From positions 1 through 6,407 of the forward strand of contig JANWID010000256.1 in the NCBI GenBank assembly GCA_025450095.1: a stretch of DNA of 6,407 bases, written 5' to 3'. This document shows, piece by piece, positions 1 to 5,020 of the stretch. Source of the DNA: Bacteroidia bacterium. GTDB taxonomy: Bacteria; Bacteroidota; Bacteroidia; AKYH767-A; OLB10. A model generated the notes under the pieces. The model worked only from the letters and a program-made list of their open reading frames with translations, searched no databases and was not told the origin of the DNA. The translations under genes were made by a program, and so were the position numbers. Positions within the stretch are counted from its first letter, which is position 1; the number at the start of each line of letters is the position of its first letter.

Positions 1-2008
1 CGCTGACACTTTGATAGCTTCCGGCATTGCGGAACTTATTTTTTATTGCATACGGTTGGGCATCAATTAAAGTAGAATCGTACAGCTCCTGGTAAATATA
101 TTTTTGGGCAATATTCTGATCATTAAACTTTGATTTCAGGTAACTTCCGAATGGTTCCCGTTCAGGAAAAATAATTCTTCCATTTTGTGTGTTAATGGTA
201 ATTCCTTCAACAAAGTCAAACACGCCATCACCTCCTGCATCACCATTTGAATTCAGGGTGTCAAGACCAAATATTTTGATTAAAGGATTTCCGTTTATAA
301 AGGGCTCTGATGAACCGGCCGAAATATATCTTTTCTTTTTTCCGCCATCGGTATCATCAGCATAATATATATCCAGCTTGAAATCTTGTTTCTGAATCTG
401 GTATCCATTTAATGCATAAATATTTTTCATCATCAGATCCCATGTTGGCAACTCGGGGTCTTGAAATTTACTGCGCAGTAATTTTAAGATCAGAGTGTTT
501 GGAGGTTCAACTCCGGAAGTGCTCAGTTCTCCAACGCGGTAAACTGTATTCCCGATGGTATACTCATAAGCAACTGCTATGGCTTCATCCGGATTGAGTG
601 CCGAGTTCAGAGAAACATATCCTAAGCGTTCATTAAATGTATACTCGGTGCTGCTTAGTTTTTTTGCATTCCTGATCACTACATAATCCTGCTGAGGAGC
701 AAAATTTGTAGGGGAGGTATTAAGACTTCCTAAAATAGATGCAGCATTATCCCCGCTTCTGATACCGGCATAAGTTGTGGTCATCAGACGATACAGGTTG
801 TTTGACAAACTATCAGAAGGATAAACAGACGGTCCTTGTGAAATTAAATTGGTTGCGTAGTAATCGTATTCACCAAGGTCCATGAAGGCAACAACATCGC
901 GGTTTGCTTCGGTAACTGCAGTACGGTTTGTTTTCCAGACCTCCATCTTGGTAATATTGATCGGGGAACTTACCACAGGAAGATTTTTTAATGCCTTGTC
1001 ATAATTGTCTTTGAAATACTGGGCAAGGAAAAAGTGTTTGTCTGCTTCGTATTGATCGGCCTGTATTTCATAGTTTGTAATCTGGCCTCCACCGGGCGGA
1101 ACATTAATTGATGACCGTTGTCCCTGTTGCTGTGAGAAAACAGTGGTAACGGTCATTCTTCCGAATTTCAAAGCAGTTTTAATTCCGAAAAGTGTTTGTG
1201 TTCCCTGGATTAACGAGCCTGTAAGCGGAAGTGTAATATTTCCTGCTTCGATTTTCTGAATGATCTCATCTTCTTTACCGGTATATTCCAGCTTCATTTT
1301 GTTTTCGAAATCGAAGCCGGCCTCGGTATTGTAATTCACACCAAGTTTCATTTTCTCACCTATGTTACCGATTACATTCATTTGAATTTTTTCCTTAAAA
1401 TCAAATGTTGTATTGGTACGCTGGTTTACTGGAATAGCAGGGTTTTCACTGTTCTGAATAATTAATCCGAATGAAAGTTCAGCAGAACCCTGGGGGCGGA
1501 TGTCAATTGTATTGCCTCCGAAAATGCGGTCGAAAACATCGCTTCCGATATAGATTTTCGGACTGAATCCCTTGCGCTGCAAGATGTCGTTTTCTCCGGA
1601 ACGCTGCCTCCAGTATTTTTGTGTTGAATTTTTGAATTGAGCTTCTTTAAATTCCTCAAAAGTCATGTACGTTGGGTCGCGGTAAAATAAATCGCCCATC
1701 CGCTCATTGATGTTATATTCTTTTTCATCGGGATCATATTCAATTGTAGTTTGAATATTTTCCGGATCGTTCAGATATAAAGGACTGTTATGATACTGGC
1801 TGGAGTAGGGGTCAGAATAACGATCAGGGAAAGGATAATGTAATGAATCGTTTGTTATGGGAGTATCAACAGGTATCGGGATGGTGCGCGTACCCGAAAG
1901 GTCGCTGTAATCGCTGAACTTTGCAGGATTGGTTCCCCATACCATGCTTAAAACAGGGACAACTAACCCAATACTTAAAGTAACTTGTATAAATTTTTTA
2001 AAGCGCAC
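1..2008 (-). CDS. sprA: SprA/Sov family type IX secretion translocon, N-terminal part (3' end outside window)
   Basis: SprA (Sov in Porphyromonas) is the giant outer-membrane beta-barrel through which the type IX secretion system exports proteins, and it is needed for gliding in motile members. I read an uninterrupted frame of 669 codons that runs off the left edge. Family members are around 2,400 residues, so roughly the first quarter is present. Recognisable family segments are RDPTYMTFEEF (about 110-120), IDIRPQGSAELSFG (168-181), the repeat-unit stretch GVNYNTEAGFDFENK (223-237), GSLIQGTQTLFGIK (264-277), YQIQKQDFKLDIYY (536-549) and GDGVFDFVEGITI (593-605). The start is placed at GTG 2008-2006. 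An in-frame TAA lies at 2041-2039, no ATG or TTG lies between, and GTG gives a signal peptide (RFKK followed by a hydrophobic run to about residue 24). The next ATG, codon 22 at 1945, would destroy that signal. The gene follows ruvA on the same strand after 189 nt. The identification is very secure; the exact start less so. Confidence 0.95.
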   Translation of the reverse strand, partial: MRFKKFIQVTLSIGLVVPVLSMVWGTNPAKFSDYSDLSGTRTIPIPVDTPITNDSLHYPFPDRYSDPYSSQYHNSPLYLNDPENIQTTIEYDPDEKEYNINERMGDLFYRDPTYMTFEEFKEAQFKNSTQKYWRQRSGENDILQRKGFSPKIYIGSDVFDRIFGGNTIDIRPQGSAELSFGLIIQNSENPAIPVNQRTNTTFDFKEKIQMNVIGNIGEKMKLGVNYNTEAGFDFENKMKLEYTGKEDEIIQKIEAGNITLPLTGSLIQGTQTLFGIKTALKFGRMTVTTVFSQQQGQRSSINVPPGGGQITNYEIQADQYEADKHFFLAQYFKDNYDKALKNLPVVSSPINITKMEVWKTNRTAVTEANRDVVAFMDLGEYDYYATNLISQGPSVYPSDSLSNNLYRLMTTTYAGIRSGDNAASILGSLNTSPTNFAPQQDYVVIRNAKKLSSTEYTFNERLGYVSLNSALNPDEAIAVAYEYTIGNTVYRVGELSTSGVEPPNTLILKLLRSKFQDPELPTWDLMMKNIYALNGYQIQKQDFKLDIYYADDTDGGKKKRYISAGSSEPFINGNPLIKIFGLDTLNSNGDAGGDGVFDFVEGITINTQNGRIIFPEREPFGSYLKSKFNDQNIAQKYIYQELYDSTLIDAQPYAIKNKFRNAGSYQSVS

Positions 2009-2197
2009 TGCGGGGAAGAATGGTTTTTGGTTTAAAGTTTAAGGTTAAGGATTCTAATCCTGCAATGAATTTTTAAACGCTAACTCCCTGGTTTTTAGTT
2101 TTAAAATTTTTTCTTTCAAAGTCGGCTAAAATAAAACAAAATTCAATATGAATACGAGTGAAATTGAATCGTCTTCCTCTCATACAGTAATTACTTT
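2009..2197 (-). other. ruvA-sprA intergenic region / sprA leader
   Basis: This 189-nt AT-rich gap holds no gene. Reading the minus strand after the ruvA stop, there is a perfect 10-bp palindrome AGTAATTACT (2195-2186), then a 7-bp inverted repeat ATTCAAT/ATTGAAT (2169-2163 and 2147-2141, 15-nt loop) followed by a T-rich run. The repeat could act as a weak terminator, but it has almost no G or C. Just downstream is TATTTTAG (2133-2126), one mismatch from the Bacteroidota -7 element TAnnTTTG, with no convincing TTG at the -33 distance. Nearer sprA is a short hairpin-like GGATT-AG-AATCC. Whether sprA has its own promoter or is read from the ruvA promoter cannot be decided from sequence. Confidence 0.35.
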
Positions 2198-2782
2198 TTA
2201 TAGATTTCCTAATGCAGATTTTAGCAGGTCTTCCACACTAAGGTCAGCGCCTTTGGATTTGATTGCGTGATCCAATGATTTTTCGGCAGCAGTTTTGGCA
2301 AATCCTAAAGTTAACAAAGCACTTAACGCTTCTTCGCGGTTTGTATTGTGAATGACCGAAATCATCTTTGTATTTATTTCGGTTTTAGAAAGTTTATCTT
2401 TAAGATCAATGATAATTCGCTGTGCAGATTTGGAGCCGATGCCCTTTATATTTTGCAATACAGGTGCATTGCCGGTTACTATTGCCTGGGCAATTTCCAC
2501 AGGTGATAATGATGACAGCATCATGCGGGCGGTAGAGGCGCCTACACCTGTTACACTGATAAGATTGCGAAACATCCTGCGTTCGTCTTCATCGGCAAAG
2601 CCATATAATGTGTGTGCATCTTCTTTAATAGAAAGGTGGGTAAATATTTTACACTGGCTGCCTTCCTGTATTTTGCTGTAAGTGTTAAGCGAAATATTCA
2701 GCTGGTAGCCGATGCCTGCACATTCGAGCACAATATGCGTGGCGGTTTTTGAAATTATTTTTCCTGAGATATAATCGTACAT
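2198..2782 (-). CDS. ruvA: Holliday junction branch migration protein RuvA
   Basis: RuvA binds four-way DNA junctions as a tetramer or octamer and loads the RuvB helicase, which drives branch migration before RuvC cleavage in recombinational repair. It acts in the cytoplasm. The 194-residue length is normal for the family. The N-terminal OB-fold (about 1-62) begins MYDYISGKI and includes the GIGY turn (24-27) and the acidic pin pair E54-D55 just before the LYGF motif (59-62). The central domain carries two helix-hairpin-helix DNA-binding motifs, VTGVGAS (77-83) and IKGIGSKSAQRI (112-123). After a short variable linker, the C-terminal RuvB-binding domain (about 148-194) has the typical EALSALLTLGF pattern. 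The ATG at 2782 fits the family N-terminus and has no Shine-Dalgarno sequence, as is usual in this phylum. No RuvB or RuvC gene is in the window. A ruvA-sprA neighbourhood is, as I recall, seen in Flavobacterium; I could not check this. Confidence 0.97.
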   Translation of the reverse strand: MYDYISGKIISKTATHIVLECAGIGYQLNISLNTYSKIQEGSQCKIFTHLSIKEDAHTLYGFADEDERRMFRNLISVTGVGASTARMMLSSLSPVEIAQAIVTGNAPVLQNIKGIGSKSAQRIIIDLKDKLSKTEINTKMISVIHNTNREEALSALLTLGFAKTAAEKSLDHAIKSKGADLSVEDLLKSALGNL

Positions 2783-2829
2783 TCCGAAATATTAAATGGT
2801 TAAATTGCTAAATTGTTGGAAGCTGTATG

Positions 2830-2837
2830 CAAAAGTA
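2830..2837 (-). promoter_or_regulatory. Predicted -7 promoter element for ruvA
   Basis: The minus strand reads TACTTTTG here, a perfect match to the Bacteroidota primary sigma -7 consensus TAnnTTTG, and it is followed by C as is common. Transcription would begin near 2823, leaving a leader of about 40 nt before the ruvA ATG at 2782. I see no clear TTG at the -33 spacing, so the call rests on the -7 box and its placement. This promoter may also serve sprA. Confidence 0.55.
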
Positions 2838-2966
2838 AATTATTGCTGGTTAACTTTTTGTTGTCAGAAATCCATTATTGAAAAGCCCAAACTGTCTAAA
2901 TCAAGAAAGAATGAAAACCGAATAACTTTCGCTGAAAATAAATTCAGAAAAAAGAAAAGAATTTTT

Positions 2967-2986
2967 TTAAGAAAACCAGTTCTTAA
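2967..2986 (-). terminator. Possible weak hairpin terminator after the 96-residue gene
   Basis: On the minus strand, TTAAGAA and TTCTTAA form a perfect 7-bp inverted repeat around a 6-nt loop, overlapping the stop codon of the small gene. It is followed by seven A and then a pyrimidine-rich run rich in T (2962-2946). The stem has one G-C pair per arm and the T run is not immediately adjacent, so this is a weak candidate. Confidence 0.25.
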
Positions 2987-3273
2987 TTAATTGCCATATT
3001 GGGAAAACGGGTATTATTTTCCCAGCAATAGACAAGATTGTTGAGCAAATTGCGCATCCAATGAGATCCGCGGTTGAGTAAATCTTTGCCTGTTGCCCTG
3101 AGCTGGATACGAAGCTTGAACTCGTCGAGGTCAATTTCGGGTTGCTGCAAATCGGGATCAAGGAGTACTTCTCCATCATAGTCAACCACTAAATTATGGT
3201 TTGCAGTGGAAGCGTCACACTGGCTGAGAAGCTTGTTAAGCTCCTGAACGGAAGGATTGATAAATAAATTCAT
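2983..3273 (-). CDS. Small hypothetical protein, 96 residues
   Basis: I do not recognise this protein and assign no function. It starts at ATG 3273 (MNLFINPSVQELN) and ends at TAA 2985-2983. The central part is acidic (VDYDGEVLLDPDLQQPEIDLDEFKLR, here in two pieces: VDYDGEVLLDPDL at about 30-42 and QQPEIDLDEFKLR at 43-55), and the C-terminal part is more basic and aromatic (SHWMRNLLNN, VYCWENN). There is no signal peptide and no membrane segment, so it is probably cytoplasmic. Two cysteines (C19, C83) are present with no metal-binding pattern. The sequence has the balanced composition of a real protein: a plausible N-terminal helix, strand-like LVVDYDGEVLLD, and a C-terminal helix around the WMRNLLNNLVYCW stretch. 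It has its own leader and stands alone between ruvA (200 nt away) and the secreted protein gene (175 nt away). A second frame over 2967-3185 is a shadow. Confidence 0.7.
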   Translation of the reverse strand: MNLFINPSVQELNKLLSQCDASTANHNLVVDYDGEVLLDPDLQQPEIDLDEFKLRIQLRATGKDLLNRGSHWMRNLLNNLVYCWENNTRFPNMAIN

Positions 3274-3448
3274 AACGTAAATTTTTAAAAATGTTAGATT
3301 AAAAGAACCGTTTTTAAAAAATATACGGAAAAACTATGCCAGAAGTTTTTTTTCGGAAAAAATAGCAGAAATAGTTATGAACAGGGCAGGGGTAGGAATG
3401 ATAGTATTGTGTGGTTTATTGCAGTATTCCAATATTCCTTTTCCTCTC
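3274..3448 (-). other. Intergenic leader of the 96-residue gene
   Basis: This 175-nt gap holds no gene. Besides the sigma-54-like element it contains two identical 10-bp palindromes TTTTTAAAAA (3282-3291 and 3311-3320), 29 bp apart centre to centre, close to three helical turns, and a T6-CCG-A8 stretch around 3346-3362. I see no convincing terminator for the choice-of-anchor L gene just after its TGA at 3451-3449. Confidence 0.4.
3326..3341 (-). promoter_or_regulatory. Sigma-54-like -24/-12 element before the 96-residue gene
   Basis: The minus strand reads TGGCATAGTTTTTCCG. This resembles the sigma-54 consensus TGGCAyr-N4-TTGCw: the GG at 3340-3339 is followed by exactly 10 nt and then CC at 3328-3327 where GC is expected, so the -12 dinucleotide has one mismatch. 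Transcription would start near 3315, about 40 nt before the ATG at 3273. Competing sigma-70-type -7 candidates, TAGTTTTT (3336-3329) and TATATTTT (3325-3318), each have one mismatch and no -33 TTG. Confidence 0.3.
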
Positions 3449-4966
3449 TCAATTGACAGCTATCTTCCCTTTGTAAACTTTATTTTGGGTGCTGTTTATC
3501 AATTCATAAAAATAAAAACCGGGTACCAGGTTGCGTTTTTCTATAAGTACATTGTCTGAAAGGATATTTTCAATGCTTTGCAGTTCTCTCCCGGTAAGGT
3601 CAATAATTTTTAACGTGAAATTTTTTTTTTGAGGATTATCAAAGGTCAATTTGGCTGATTGGCTGAAAGGGTTGGGATACACCTTAATGTTAACGGACGA
3701 AACAAATTCATTCATTCCCAAAGGCGTGACGCATAACGTGTCGGAAGTAACATAACAACCGCCCGGATCCTGGATGGTAACAGCATAACAACCGGGTTGT
3801 GAAAAATTAACCGCAGGCAGATTGGCTCCCGGGATTGGATTCCCATCCAATGTCCAGCTGTAATTATAACTGGGAGAATTTACAGAGGAAGAAATAATAT
3901 TATTGGCGAATGTTAAAACAGGAGCTGGTATAGAAGTGTTATCTACAATAAAAGTAATGGGAGGAGAAACAACAGGATAATTTGTGTTGGTGCCGGTGAT
4001 GGTAGCATAATAAGTTCCGGCAGTGCTTACCGAAATTGTCTGGGTGGTTTCGCCTGTGCTCCAGAGATAAGTAAATCCCGCAGGAGCAGAAAGAGAAACA
4101 GAACTGCCCTGACAAATATGAACGGTGCTATCTGTTAATTGATTGCCGCCTGCAAATAAGGCTGGAGGTCCCGGTGCAAGGAAACTGCCCGCTTCAAGAA
4201 ATACTCCGGAATCAAAAATGCCGTCACAAACATCCGCAATAGCTATTTTTAAATGATATGTTTGACCCGGCAGGATACCTGTTGCGGAAGCTTTAAGGGT
4301 AGGAGTCATTCCATCGTAAGCCATTGTATAAGTTACCGGGGCAGTATTCTCAATAAAATATGCACAATTCATGCAGGGACCTGTAGGAAGAACTCCATGC
4401 ATAGCATTTCCATTATTAACATTGTTAATAGTTATGGGTGTGGTCGTTCCGGGAACAAGAGCAATATCCTGATTTCCTGTAATGCCCGGACCACTGATAA
4501 AAAAACCGAATACATCATTACATGCCGTATTTGCATAATCGCTGTATTCCTCAGAAGCGAAAATATAATTGAATTCAGCCGTATCAGAAACAGCGATAAA
4601 ATCAAATTCAAGTATAGTTACGTCCTGTGTTTGACCGGTTGTTAAAGTATTAAGCAGAGAATCAGTTGCCGCAAGTCCATTGTCCTGCCCCTGTCCACTT
4701 TGTGTGTTAGGCAGCGTGGCAACTGATGCACTACCGCTTGTCAGCAGAATACCTCCACTGATTCCAAGATTGCAACCACCCGGACATAAAAATGTACCAC
4801 TTGCTACCTGCGCTCCTGTGTAAGAAATGTTTGAAACAGCAATTCCTCCTGCCGCAATAGCATTAACCAGATCTGCAGGTGTGGCAGAAGTGTTAACGGT
4901 TAGCTGAGCAAATAAATTATTGAATCCAAAGAATGAAATCAAAAAAATAAATAAAATTTTTTTCAT
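3449..4966 (-). CDS. Secreted choice-of-anchor L domain protein with T9SS type A C-terminal sorting domain
   Basis: This is a predicted cell-surface or released protein of 505 residues; the binding partner or activity is unknown. The start is ATG 4966-4964. The frame stays open further upstream to 5020, but ATG 4966 gives a textbook signal peptide (MKKILFIFLISFFGFNNLFA, cleavage before Q21). Residues about 22-262 form a choice-of-anchor L domain, recognised by FDFIAVSDTAEFNYIFASEEY (from 121), the NDVFGFFISGPG loop (150-161) and the closing IAIADVCDGIFDSGVFLEAGSF region. Two Ig/PKD-like segments follow (about 270-342 with YLWSTGETTQTISV, and 350-413 with SWTLDGNPIPG and GCYAVTI). The tail (about 428-505) is a type A T9SS sorting domain: KVYPNPF, DLTGREL, GFYFYEL and final GKIAV. 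Such tails are removed during export through SprA, often with attachment to a surface lipopolysaccharide. Ten cysteines, including CPGGC and CMNC, suggest disulfides. A run of ten A lies inside the sorting-domain code. Confidence 0.9.
   Translation of the reverse strand: MKKILFIFLISFFGFNNLFAQLTVNTSATPADLVNAIAAGGIAVSNISYTGAQVASGTFLCPGGCNLGISGGILLTSGSASVATLPNTQSGQGQDNGLAATDSLLNTLTTGQTQDVTILEFDFIAVSDTAEFNYIFASEEYSDYANTACNDVFGFFISGPGITGNQDIALVPGTTTPITINNVNNGNAMHGVLPTGPCMNCAYFIENTAPVTYTMAYDGMTPTLKASATGILPGQTYHLKIAIADVCDGIFDSGVFLEAGSFLAPGPPALFAGGNQLTDSTVHICQGSSVSLSAPAGFTYLWSTGETTQTISVSTAGTYYATITGTNTNYPVVSPPITFIVDNTSIPAPVLTFANNIISSSVNSPSYNYSWTLDGNPIPGANLPAVNFSQPGCYAVTIQDPGGCYVTSDTLCVTPLGMNEFVSSVNIKVYPNPFSQSAKLTFDNPQKKNFTLKIIDLTGRELQSIENILSDNVLIEKRNLVPGFYFYELINSTQNKVYKGKIAVN
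3621..3630 (-). repeat. A10 homopolymer inside the T9SS sorting-domain coding sequence
   Basis: The minus strand has ten consecutive A, reading through codons 446-449 (Q-K-K-N) of the choice-of-anchor L protein. It is the longest homopolymer I noticed in the coding sequence of this window. A gain or loss of one base would shift the frame before the DLTGREL and GKIAV parts of the sorting domain. Confidence 0.9.
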
Positions 4967-4988
4967 GTTTTTGTTTTTGAAGGACAAG

Positions 4989-5020
4989 CAAGTATAAGAA
5001 AATTTTTTGGTGCAAATCAA
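4989..5020 (-). promoter_or_regulatory. Predicted promoter of the choice-of-anchor L gene
   Basis: On the minus strand TTG (5020-5018), a 21-nt spacer and TATACTTG (4996-4989) match the Bacteroidota -33/-7 architecture TTG...TAnnTTTG with one mismatch in the -7 box. A second TTG at 5015-5013 would give a shorter 16-nt spacer. The start would fall near 4982, leaving a short leader of about 15-20 nt before ATG 4966. The upstream TTG overlaps the stop codon of the beta-helix gene, so the gene can be transcribed on its own despite the 50-nt gap. Confidence 0.45.

Noticed and set aside
1462..1659. Minus-strand open frame of 65 codons
   Set aside because: It is out of frame within sprA, whose own frame is continuous and matches the family throughout.
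2141..2169. Inverted repeat as a ruvA terminator
   Set aside because: The stem is one G-C pair in seven with a 15-nt loop; too weak to call a terminator, so it is only described with the intergenic region.
2352..2681. Plus-strand open frame of 109 codons
   Set aside because: It lies entirely antisense to ruvA, which is unmistakable, and its translation shows no family features.
2796..2990. Plus-strand open frame of 64 codons in the ruvA upstream gap
   Set aside because: Its translation is Lys/Asn/Arg-rich as expected from AT-rich noncoding DNA, it overlaps the predicted ruvA promoter, and it has no recognisable feature.
3377..3559. Plus-strand open frame of 60 codons with a hydrophobic N-terminus
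   Set aside because: Most of it is antisense to the 3' end of the choice-of-anchor L gene; the apparent membrane segment comes from the antisense of intergenic sequence and the sorting domain.
4253..4645. Plus-strand open frame of 130 codons
   Set aside because: It is antisense to the choice-of-anchor L domain; the Cys/Ser/Ile-rich translation is a mirror of the real gene.
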